This document shows positions 57,601 to 64,000 of a stretch of DNA of 64,000 nt, piece by piece (the stretch's first letter is position 1; each line of letters opens with the position of its first letter). The position numbers were made by a program, and so were the translations under genes. Source of the stretch: Vagococcus coleopterorum (GTDB taxonomy: Bacteria > Bacillota > Bacilli > Lactobacillales > Vagococcaceae); the NCBI RefSeq assembly GCF_011303955.1, contig NZ_CP049886.1:620001-684000 (forward strand), read 5' to 3'. The notes beneath the pieces were generated by a model. It did not search any database. It saw only the letters and a program-made list of their open reading frames with translations, and was not told the DNA's origin.

Positions 57601-59720
57601 AAAAGCTATTAGAATATTTTCAAGTAAAGCTATTAAGACAAAGTGAATTTGAGTTAATTTATCATCAATTGGAAGAAGCTACATCTTTAAAAGAAAAACT
57701 AAGAAGGATACTTCCGTTTTTTGGAATTTGGATTGCTAGTGAAGATAACGATAGTGATGTAGTCAATATAGTAAATGAATTACAAGCAAAAGTTAGTGAT
57801 TTGGAAATTTACCAATCTGATCAGTTTGAAATCACATATACAGGTATAGATTTTACTAAAGGTGTAAACACTCACTATAATGAACGAAAGCTTTATGTGA
57901 CTTATCCTTGGAATTCTAATAGTGTATTTTTGACCCTATCAGAAATATTGTGTAAATATTTCTGTTTGAACGGATATGGTAAAAAACTCGACTTTTTACT
58001 TAGATCAACGCAGGATGAGATTCAAGAGTATTTTGAACAAGAAGAATTAGAAATTCCAGCTACACTTTACAATGAATTTGATTCTAACACTTTAATAAAA
58101 AATTATCCTATTTCTAATTTTGCAGATATTGAAAAAGTGGTTAATGAGAAAGAAACGACCTTAGAATTTTTTCACATGTCTAAATCAGATTATGAAGGAC
58201 TAAAGTATGCGGAGAGACTTATATCCAGATCAGTAGAAAACGTGCTGAGTCATTTAGAAAAATTACCAGAGTATGATTGCTCAAATTATTTTAAAATTGC
58301 TACTAGTATTATTGGTGGTATAATCAAAAATGGCAATGAAATAACTGTAGTAGCAAGACCATCCGATAATAATCAAGTATTAATATATTACACGTCAGAG
58401 TTTGATGTTCTTGAGTACGTTGATGCTGAACTTTGGTATGAAGATGGAACAAATATTCCTCAAAAAATCACAATAGGTCAACTTTTGAAAAAAACTGGTG
58501 TAAACAGAATACCTATAAATACTATTGAACTATCAGAAAGTGAAATTGAAAGTTTAACTAATGAGTCAAAATCCGAAATTTTAGAGTTTAATGCGGTACC
58601 TTATGCTCCACAAAAAATAGCAAAAATTATATCATCTTTAGCTAATACGAGTGGAGGTAAATTAATTTTTGGAATGACAGAAATATCTCCAGATTTGAAT
58701 GAAGTTGTAGGGCTTAGTAAGGATTTTTCTGTTACAGAAATTACTAAAAATGCAATTTCCCTGCTATCTCCTATTCCAAATGTAGTCTTTGATTGGGCGA
58801 TACATGAAGACAAAAGCATTTTTGTAATAAAAACAGATAAATCAGGTGAAGATATCCTATTAGGGAATAATAAATATGTTAGAGTTGAATCTCAGAGTGT
58901 TATAGAAGGAAAATCTGAGCAAATAACTCAATTGAGTGCGCCTAGATATACTAGAACATTAGCTATCATCATTGCTATAGAAGATTATACAAAAAGGGAA
59001 AATAATCAAATTACTAAAGTCAAGTATGCTATTGATGACGCGCTAGAATTTAAAAAAATGTTAGTGGAGTCTATGAATATCTCTAAAGAAGACATAGTAA
59101 TGATTATAAATGAAAATGCATTGAAGAGTAATTTAGAAAATGATTTAAAATACCATTTTTATAATTTAACTGAAGAAGATCGCTTGATTTTTTACTACGT
59201 TGGTCATGGATTTCATGATGGTATTACCAATTATTTATCTACTTTTGATATGCACCCGTCTAATGTAATTGAGACGGCCGTTTCATTAAAGAGAATATTA
59301 TTAGAGCCTCTACAAAAATCAAAATGCAATAATGCACTTATTTTTATAGATGCATGTGCCCAAATGTTTCAAAATCCAAATGAGAGGAATAACATTAAGG
59401 ATATTAATGATGAAGAAATCAAACTATTTTCAAGTGAGTTCCCTTATTATGCTACTTTTTTATCTTGTCAAACAGGAGAAAGTTCTTATTCAAGTGATAA
59501 ATTAAGTAATGGAATATGGACGTATCATTTAGTAAAAGCATTGAAAGGTCAGGTGCCTGAAGTACTTAGTAATAATAAATATATTACGGATATATCGTTA
59601 CAAGAGTATTTATCTAAAAGTGTGGCGGAATATACAAAATATGAGCTAGGCTATAATCAAAATCCTAAATCAATTTTAGATTCAAGTTATACAAGCGTTA
59701 TATCTGAAATTAAAAATTAA
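54693..59720 (+). CDS. Giant sacsin-like ATPase with AlbA_2 and caspase-like domains
   Basis: A 1675-residue protein without signal or transmembrane segments. Residues 1-200 are an HSP90/sacsin-type ATPase: N-box YELLQNADDS (46-55) and G2 box KTGYKGIGFKSVF (104-116). A long middle part (200-1270) has no named domain. Residues about 1279-1412 match an AlbA_2/Schlafen-like domain (SEILEFNAVPYAPQKIAKII, then SLANTSGGKLIFGM). Residues 1419-1675 are a caspase-like peptidase with catalytic His1505 in YVGHGFHDG and Cys1555 in FIDACAQMF, 50 residues apart. ATG 54693 is preferred over 54681 because GAGG lies just before it. Divergent from ietAS; likely an immune effector, inferred. Confidence 0.85.
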   Translation: MRIKGQIEKTFQENSIYAQPMQAVNQASSLNALSSDLYTDSKRFIYELLQNADDSCKNDKPIKVWIKIFGDNLVIAHSGSPFTKRDVQGICNINNGTKKTDISKTGYKGIGFKSVFGQSDKVTIYTEDEYFSFDANYQFEWAWEDTKEHWETNNDREFQFPWQIIPIYTESKDISKSINQFVKDDEVKVATIIHMKNIHETSEAIQSLANNLNVFLFLKNICEINFDLEEKNSIKIDRSVENRISLQKNNEAPIDWLINTIQLKVPQNVKYEMQDERNVPDKLLKTEVIELALAAKIEADGIVKLSNHEKLLYSYLPTDETKYSLPVLANTSFLTSANRESLHTDSKWNQWLFKTIAVEIFRWISVLVLSEFKSEAYKLIPNKSVENDLGKAFNEGINEALKSVPFILSKQNELIKIENTIVDFTSLSDKKFIEKDSIKFFATNRGNTVLSVQDKQFAKNKQFFYDFKKMGAISFEWNDLKSFLSSKKFIETHTISNNIDLIKYIKIVCSSGKNMVITESFCSELPFIWDQKNVLNYPNRVCFPVAGDDNWNNPNNELSFVHQELQNWLVIDMDSRQWLEKIGVTERTDTTYIAQNILPNANSYITKDNAIQTIRELFGLYMKGELKKDLIIQLADLKLLTLNDTLCPAKMCYLSNYYNPRLKSEKILEKDIFVSSSYCENPLYKDEWKIFFKMLGVQEGISEIKYLNKSSTSSLVDSGIKNEYFESEDKYFKPYVTIFKADTFSEVITMNYINFIENNYEFSLGFWNDYIENFDNESLEIPARAYWGNQGRLGRRNGDAVGNYVPWLINNAKIIPTLLKKCEISSKVLLNTKEIKELSGKYLPVFSGPELNSDWRSFFNFKTALNVADYLEILKQISLDTDKNNYLKSENYERIQSIYSKLLIQCINWNTDDIETVKAWSRTEQLLNTKRQFTKCNSLKFFLDGNENVFQEQYIFMMLSAENREHPNLEKLLEYFQVKLLRQSEFELIYHQLEEATSLKEKLRRILPFFGIWIASEDNDSDVVNIVNELQAKVSDLEIYQSDQFEITYTGIDFTKGVNTHYNERKLYVTYPWNSNSVFLTLSEILCKYFCLNGYGKKLDFLLRSTQDEIQEYFEQEELEIPATLYNEFDSNTLIKNYPISNFADIEKVVNEKETTLEFFHMSKSDYEGLKYAERLISRSVENVLSHLEKLPEYDCSNYFKIATSIIGGIIKNGNEITVVARPSDNNQVLIYYTSEFDVLEYVDAELWYEDGTNIPQKITIGQLLKKTGVNRIPINTIELSESEIESLTNESKSEILEFNAVPYAPQKIAKIISSLANTSGGKLIFGMTEISPDLNEVVGLSKDFSVTEITKNAISLLSPIPNVVFDWAIHEDKSIFVIKTDKSGEDILLGNNKYVRVESQSVIEGKSEQITQLSAPRYTRTLAIIIAIEDYTKRENNQITKVKYAIDDALEFKKMLVESMNISKEDIVMIINENALKSNLENDLKYHFYNLTEEDRLIFYYVGHGFHDGITNYLSTFDMHPSNVIETAVSLKRILLEPLQKSKCNNALIFIDACAQMFQNPNERNNIKDINDEEIKLFSSEFPYYATFLSCQTGESSYSSDKLSNGIWTYHLVKALKGQVPEVLSNNKYITDISLQEYLSKSVAEYTKYELGYNQNPKSILDSSYTSVISEIKN

Positions 59721-60135
59721 AATTCTGACAATAATAAAGTGATATGGATCAAAGATCTTTAGGGTTTTTGTATTAAGGTGTTTTATTAGTATTTATTCTA
59801 GCTCGCAATTTTCTTACTAAAAATCATCCGAAATATCCATGTTTTTTTCGTTGAAACAGTTTGAAACTAACTCAAAACTAACTACAATTAGCAAAAATTA
59901 ACGGGATACAACAGTATTCACTAGAAAAACAGAATACTGTTATATCAACGTTTAGAGTCTCTTAGAGCCTTCAAAAAAAGCTAACTTTCTGCTGGAAGGG
60001 TCAGTGGGGTAAGTATATTATTTAAGCTAGAAATGTTGTTTTAACAACATTCCTAGCTTTTTTGTTTGTCTATAAATCTAAAATGCTATCTGAAAAGCTA
60101 TCGATTTGTCAGACACTTAAATAATTTTCTTGCTT
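59721..60135. other. Non-coding stretch with an inverted repeat, between the caspase gene and a prophage scar
   Basis: About 415 A/T-rich bases with no credible gene. It holds a perfect 10-base inverted repeat (AACAGTATTC at 59910-59919, GAATACTGTT at 59932-59941) and the strong hairpin listed separately. Its position beside an integrase remnant makes a former phage attachment region plausible, but I see no att duplication inside the window. Confidence 0.5.
60023..60063 (+). terminator. Intrinsic terminator
   Basis: AAGCTAG and AATGTTGTT pair with AACAACATT and CTAGCTT, with one internal mismatch, followed by six T. It is about 300 bases after the caspase gene. Confidence 0.8.
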
Positions 60136-60231
60136 TTAACTAGTATTTTCAGATTGTTCAGGAGTAACATGTGCATAGGTATTTATTGTTGTTTGGCTCA
60201 TATCTAATAGAACAGACTCTAAGTATTTATT
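60136..60231 (-). pseudogene. C-terminal remnant of a phage tyrosine integrase
   Basis: The minus strand reads KYLESVLLDMSQTTINTYAH followed by VTPEQSENTS and a stop at 60136-60138. The TTINTYAHV motif is the segment around the catalytic tyrosine at the end of phage and conjugative-element integrases; the histidine of the usual LGH motif just before is lost. Everything upstream of this is missing: the remnant stops where a terminase remnant begins. Confidence 0.65.
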
Positions 60232-60463
60232 AGATTTAGTATCGGATTACATGAAGCTATGGGAGATTAAAAACCATCTGATTACCGATATATCTAATTG
60301 AGGAATTATGGTAGATCAAGTAGACTCTCGAGGTCATGAGGTAACCCGTAAGAATGAGAGTTTAGTGGAGTTACTTAAAATATCTAAACGAATGACAGAT
60401 ATACTGGTATTTTTAGGATTAGAATCTGTAGAGCTATATGAAGGGGATATGACTATAAAATAA
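60227..60463 (+). pseudogene. Remnant of phage small terminase (P27 family)
   Basis: The frame reads LDLVSDYMKLWEIKNHLITD ISN, a TGA stop (60299-60301), then GIMVDQVDSRGHEVTRKNES LVELLKISKRMTDILVFLGL and ends at TAA 60461. DYMKLWEIKNHL, the KNES motif and the MTDILVFLGL helix are those of P27-type small terminase subunits, the DNA-recognition part of a phage packaging motor. It lacks its N-terminus and contains an internal stop, so it is inactive. No large terminase follows. Confidence 0.7.
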
Positions 60464-60634
60464 CAGGAAGGGCTGTCGTTAAATTGGTGGTTCGTTTTGT
60501 TATATCTGATGTATAATGTGAATGAAATAAAAGCGTTATGTGCGGCTAGTAATATATATTATTATTTTTTTGACTTGCTTTACTAATCATGACATTTTCA
60601 GTTTAGAGGCTAGTCAGTATGAAGGGAGATTTCT
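60464..60634. other. Spacer before the membrane-protein gene
   Basis: TATAAT at 60511-60516 is the best -10 for the next gene, giving a leader of about 110 bases, but no good -35 goes with it. Nothing else is recognisable. Confidence 0.4.
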
Positions 60635-61522
60635 ATGTGGAAGAAGGTACACGGACTGGTAAAAAATTGGATTAAAAAAAATAGGATAGGTGACGTATTT
60701 AAACTGATAGTGAATTTTTTGATTGAAAACTATTTATTTTTATTGGTGATATTAGCATTGCTATTGTCAGCTTGGAAAGTATTACTTCTTTTATTAGGAG
60801 GTATAATAGTTATCGTAGGGCTAACATTATTTCTTGTGTTTTTTATTTTTTTGATATTTATTTTCCCTAGTTTTTTATTTTTATCATCGTTATGTGATAT
60901 TTTTTGTTCCAGGTGGCTAAAAAACTATAAGGATAATAATATGACAAAATATCAGGTTCCTATGTTTGTTTATTATTTTGCAGTTTTCCCGATGTTTATA
61001 ATATCAGAATGGATAAAATTATATATTTTAAAATACTCTGATCTAGAGGAAGTCTCAAATATTTTATTTAGCTCGGAGGCGATATTGCTTATGGTGATGT
61101 TGCTTTATGTCATAGTAATAAATCTGGGTATGTATTTTCGGTTGAAGAACATAGACGATAGTAATTTTTTATTGTCAGTTTTAGACAATCATCATTCGTT
61201 TTTGAAACTATCTTTTATTCCTGCATCATTTTTGCTTACTATATTAGGAGTGATAACTATTTTTAGTGATATTAAAATAAATTTTAGGGACTCTTTTGCT
61301 ATTTTTGATAGATTTATATTTTTTACAACTCCCCTCAATGACATTGTAAACTGGTTAAAATTTATTATTTTAATTTATATAATGGCTATTCCCATTCAAT
61401 TAATGGGATTATTCATGAATAATATCCTAATATATTATGTTAAGTACGCTGGTCCGTATAAACAGATACTAAATAACTTATATAAGTCAGTAGCTAAGTT
61501 TGTCGGAACGTTGATCAAATGA
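60635..61522 (+). CDS. Polytopic membrane protein of unknown function
   Basis: A 295-residue protein with a short basic N-terminus and about six hydrophobic segments, clearest at residues 34-56, 57-88, 107-126, 147-166, 192-212 and 238-262. No transporter or enzyme signature is visible, and I do not recognise a family. GAAGGGAG precedes the ATG. Codon use is A/T-rich like its neighbours, unlike the core region, which suggests acquisition. A DUF3800-like gene follows 135 bases later on the same strand; a functional link is possible. Confidence 0.75.
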   Translation: MWKKVHGLVKNWIKKNRIGDVFKLIVNFLIENYLFLLVILALLLSAWKVLLLLLGGIIVIVGLTLFLVFFIFLIFIFPSFLFLSSLCDIFCSRWLKNYKDNNMTKYQVPMFVYYFAVFPMFIISEWIKLYILKYSDLEEVSNILFSSEAILLMVMLLYVIVINLGMYFRLKNIDDSNFLLSVLDNHHSFLKLSFIPASFLLTILGVITIFSDIKINFRDSFAIFDRFIFFTTPLNDIVNWLKFIILIYIMAIPIQLMGLFMNNILIYYVKYAGPYKQILNNLYKSVAKFVGTLIK

Positions 61523-61657
61523 TTAGTGCATTAAAATTTTTTAAGCATGAAAAGGATTATATCATGCTTAGGTGATTAGTTGGTGTTATTCAAAAGTAGG
61601 TATCTTGATTGGTTCTATAGTTAAGGACTGTTCGGGTGATATAAGGGAGGAAATAAT

Positions 61658-62950
61658 GTGAGTTATGTTTATATAGATGAAAAAGGACCACAAGAAACTA
61701 TACGGATTGCTAAAGATTTTTCTCATGAAAAGCGTTTGAATTTAGCTGATGATAATATGAGTTCGTACGTTGCAAATCTTTTTAGTGTGAAAAATTCGGT
61801 AAAAGGAAAAGTTGAAGATGAATACAAAAAAATAATTAATGGATTCGAGAGGCAAAATAAATCTTCTGAGTTGAAAGGGCAACAAATATTAAAATCTCAT
61901 TTTAACTATGGAATTGCAAACATGCATACAAAAGAGGTTAACTTTTACACGGAGTTGTTAAAAATTCTTATAGAGAACGACTGTTCCAACTTATGTTTTG
62001 CGATTAGTAAATTTTCGATTGTTGTTAATGTACGGTTTAGTAAGTGGTTGTTAGAGTTGCAAAGAGACAGGCATATACATAATGTTCATTTAATAAAATA
62101 CTCGATTACTAAGTTCTTTGAAATAGAGTCGTCGCAAGAGCTTAATGAATTGTTATTTGATAATAATATAAGTAATAAAGAGTTTATAAGTGCACTTATT
62201 AAAGAGTTGAAAGAATTCATAGATATTCATAGTAGAAATAAAAGAATGGAAATGCAAATTTCGGAATATAAAAATATGGTTAAGGTATTTAAACAGCATA
62301 AGCATAGATTAAGTGAAATAGACTTCGATGAAGTTCAGTTTGATTGGGAACAATTTAAGTGGTCGATAGATTTGTGGGTTACTGAAAACAAAGTAGTTAA
62401 TAATTGGGAAGGCGAAGAAAACCAACTTTTTTTAGATGAAGGGATACCTGATTTAGGTTTTTCAGAATTAGGTTTTACTGATGTTCTAAAAGGCCAAGAA
62501 TCTCATCAACATATAGGGTTACAAATAACTGATATGTTAGTAGCTTTAATTGGTAAGCAAATAACTAAGATGGGAAGTGCATTGAGATATGATGCTGAAA
62601 ATCCAAGTGTAACAACAAATCTGCCAAAAGAATGGTTTGAAATGGATGAGGAAAACTATAAATTAATATGTCTATTGAATAAATATTTAAATCAAGGACA
62701 ATATTCTTTGATTTATGATACATTTTTTGATGATCTTCTAATATTCACCTCATATTTGGAATATATAAGTTCGTTTGCTAATTATTATGATTTTAAAAAA
62801 GGGCTAAATCATAGTAAGGGTTGTAGGGATAAAATGATGTCAGACAGTGAAATAAGATGGCTAAAATTTATAGAGATAACTAAAGTATGTAATGATCTGT
62901 TTGGTAGTGTCTTAGGGGCTATAAACGAAGGGGAATTAAAGAATATATAA
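61658..62950 (+). CDS. DUF3800-like protein
   Basis: A 430-residue protein starting with GTG behind GGGAGG. It opens MSYVYIDEKGP, the start strand with acidic residues (Asp7, Glu8) typical of DUF3800, and has IGLQITDMLVALIGK (Asp292), the matching C-terminal acidic motif. DUF3800 proteins have an RNase H-like fold and occur often in phages and defence regions, with nuclease activity suspected but unproven. The middle 200 residues are helical and unassigned. It may form a unit with the membrane protein upstream. Confidence 0.7.
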   Translation: MSYVYIDEKGPQETIRIAKDFSHEKRLNLADDNMSSYVANLFSVKNSVKGKVEDEYKKIINGFERQNKSSELKGQQILKSHFNYGIANMHTKEVNFYTELLKILIENDCSNLCFAISKFSIVVNVRFSKWLLELQRDRHIHNVHLIKYSITKFFEIESSQELNELLFDNNISNKEFISALIKELKEFIDIHSRNKRMEMQISEYKNMVKVFKQHKHRLSEIDFDEVQFDWEQFKWSIDLWVTENKVVNNWEGEENQLFLDEGIPDLGFSELGFTDVLKGQESHQHIGLQITDMLVALIGKQITKMGSALRYDAENPSVTTNLPKEWFEMDEENYKLICLLNKYLNQGQYSLIYDTFFDDLLIFTSYLEYISSFANYYDFKKGLNHSKGCRDKMMSDSEIRWLKFIEITKVCNDLFGSVLGAINEGELKNI

Positions 62951-62959
62951 GGCTGATTG

Positions 62960-63008
62960 CAGTTTTATTTGTACATAATCACTCCTTTCGGTGAGGCTGT
63001 TTTTTATA
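62960..63008 (-). other. Hairpin and ribosome-site sequence with a three-codon frame
   Basis: On the minus strand the gap between the two genes reads CCTCACCGAAAGGAGTGATT, then ATG TAC AAA TAA. The leader resembles those of small holin-like type I toxin genes of lactobacilli and enterococci, but the frame stops after three codons. It could be a toxin-gene relic or chance. Confidence 0.25.
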
Positions 63009-63044
63009 TGACTGTTGATATAAGAAAAATAGAGGTGGAAATAA

Positions 63045-63542
63045 ATGATATATAATATAATATTCAATGTTGATTTTTTTAGGGATGTGTTATCAGGTTT
63101 AACTATCAGTGTTTTAGTCGGGGGATTTGGGGCATTAGTGTATCCAGTTATTAAAAACTCATTCTCGAAATCGGTGGCGGAAAAAAATGATGAACTAAGT
63201 GAACTAAAGCCTGTGAGTAAAAATTATTTTGACGAAAATGTCAAAGACAAAACGATAGATAGGATTGGTTGGTGGCCTAATAAAGCGGTTAAGAATATTT
63301 TATCTTATAAAAAATTAGAACTTACAATTAGAGATATAGCTGTCATAACTTTATATGAAAAAGACATAAAAGAATTATTGAAACTATTTAATAATGATAA
63401 AAAAGATGGATTGATTACAATTATTGCTAATAGGGATGCTAAAACAAAAGAGTATTATATAACTAGATTTGGACCTGTGAATAAAAAAGACAACCGTTAT
63501 AAAGTGAATTCAGAGAATGTAACTGATATAAGTGATAATTAA
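63045..63542 (+). CDS. Small membrane-anchored protein of unknown function
   Basis: A 165-residue protein with one N-terminal hydrophobic helix (about residues 14-36, VLSGLTISVLVGGFGALVYP) and a soluble, lysine- and aspartate-rich remainder containing IGWWPNKAVKNILSYKKLEL and DGLITIIANRDAKTKEYYIT. No family is recognised. GAGGTGG precedes the ATG. It lies 95 bases after the DUF3800-like gene and before a hairpin, as the last gene in the window. Confidence 0.7.
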   Translation: MIYNIIFNVDFFRDVLSGLTISVLVGGFGALVYPVIKNSFSKSVAEKNDELSELKPVSKNYFDENVKDKTIDRIGWWPNKAVKNILSYKKLELTIRDIAVITLYEKDIKELLKLFNNDKKDGLITIIANRDAKTKEYYITRFGPVNKKDNRYKVNSENVTDISDN

Positions 63543-63544
63543 AA

Positions 63545-63574
63545 AAGCACCTACTCAAAAATGAGTAAGTGCTT
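63545..63574 (-). terminator. Hairpin terminator, better placed for a leftward transcript
   Basis: Arms 63545-63557 and 63562-63574 (one mismatch) around AAAA. The A-run is on the left and there is no T-run on the right, so it would stop a transcript coming from the right on the minus strand, although it could also stabilise the end of the preceding mRNA. Confidence 0.6.
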
Positions 63575-64000
63575 AGGTTGCCCAGCTAAAAATAATATCT
63601 AATCGATTAAATAATCACTTAGATATATTAAGATTAAACCACTAGACCATTAGACCTTTATATAATGGCTAAATATCAAAATTTGTTAATGCATGCTATT
63701 TAGTGGGTGAAATGTTAGTGGATAGTGGAATAATAGTTGATATTAGACAAGGCAGAGCTCGAAAGAGCACCGTCTTGTTTGATTTATTTTTGATATTGAT
63801 TTAAAATTCCTGATTTATGTTGATTTTGTATTTCAGGGGTTATGTACAAAACAATCAAATAGAAAAATAATTAAAAGTTATTTAATCATTATTAAAAAGG
63901 ACAATAAAGCTTTTTCTCAAGAAATTATCTAGAAACAATTAAAAATTAGGATTCCAATTATATTCAATCGTTTTATAACGGCGTAATTTTAAATTGGGGT
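63575..64000. other. A/T-rich end region without a recognisable gene
   Basis: No reading frame of useful length on either strand. It contains a hairpin (63746-63779: ACAAG/CTTGT outer and GCTC/GAGC inner pairs, then T-rich), terminator-like for the plus strand. Nothing identifiable starts before the window ends. Confidence 0.55.

Noticed and set aside
60517-60587. 22-codon plus-strand frame starting GTGAATGAAATAAAAGCG
   Set aside because: No ribosome site and no recognisable product.
49127-63574. Similar CACCTACTCA or TACCTACTCA sequences at 49.1, 50.0 and 63.5 kb as attachment repeats flanking an island
   Set aside because: Each is the arm of a terminator hairpin. The first two belong to the segmental duplication, and the third matches over too short a length.
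63600-63660. tRNA-like stretch (complement contains GGTCTAGTGGTTTAATC)
   Set aside because: No acceptor stem, anticodon arm or T-loop can be drawn; likely chance.

Overview
The window looks like chromosome of a low-GC Gram-positive coccus of the Lactobacillales, most likely an Enterococcaceae member (Vagococcus or a close relative). This rests on the protein sequences and gene order: rpe-thiN-rpmB-asp23-fakA, recG-plsX-acpP, rnc-smc-ftsY, the one-polypeptide glutathione synthase GshAB, BusR/BusA, a lactococcal-type dha cluster and a sufCDSUB operon. The genus is an inference. I found no rRNA, tRNA or CRISPR array.

Bases 1-49160 are ordinary, tightly packed core genome. In order: end of rpe, thiN, rpmB (opposite strand), an Asp23 protein and fatty-acid kinase fakA; c-di-AMP-responsive busR and the glycine betaine transporter busAA-busAB with a clear BusR operator; recG, plsX, acpP; an oppDFBCA peptide-uptake operon; aspA, fumC and a transsulfuration enzyme; rnc-smc-HAD-ftsY; gshAB; nudF, a small membrane protein, mtnN and a nicotinamidase-like gene; dhaK-dhaL-dhaM-gldA-dhaQ with the regulator dhaS and its operator; a cysteine desulfurase, two small genes and mnmA (tRNA thiolation); a small secreted or anchored protein with cardiolipin synthase; an ElaA-like acetyltransferase; and sufC-sufD-sufS-sufU-sufB for Fe-S assembly.

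Bases 49160-64000 are accessory and visibly more A/T-rich. The tail of sufB, its terminator and a YjaB-like acetyltransferase gene are duplicated about 0.9 kb away, and the second copy is dead. A broken thioester-domain surface-protein gene follows. Then come two divergent units that look like defence genes. On the minus strand is an AAA ATPase with a subtilisin-like protease (the IetA/IetS pair). On the plus strand is a single 1675-residue protein combining an N-terminal sacsin/HSP90-like ATPase, an AlbA_2-type domain and a C-terminal caspase-like protease. The 0.3 kb between them holds both promoters and a perfect 13-bp inverted repeat around the plus-strand promoter. Beyond it lies a prophage scar in which the tail of a tyrosine integrase abuts a broken P27-type small terminase, followed by three unfamiliar genes (a polytopic membrane protein, a DUF3800-like protein and a membrane-anchored small protein) and a mostly empty end.

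The best candidate for a little-described system is the ATPase-AlbA_2-caspase protein paired with the IetAS-like operon: two ATPases and two proteases of different families sharing one regulatory region.
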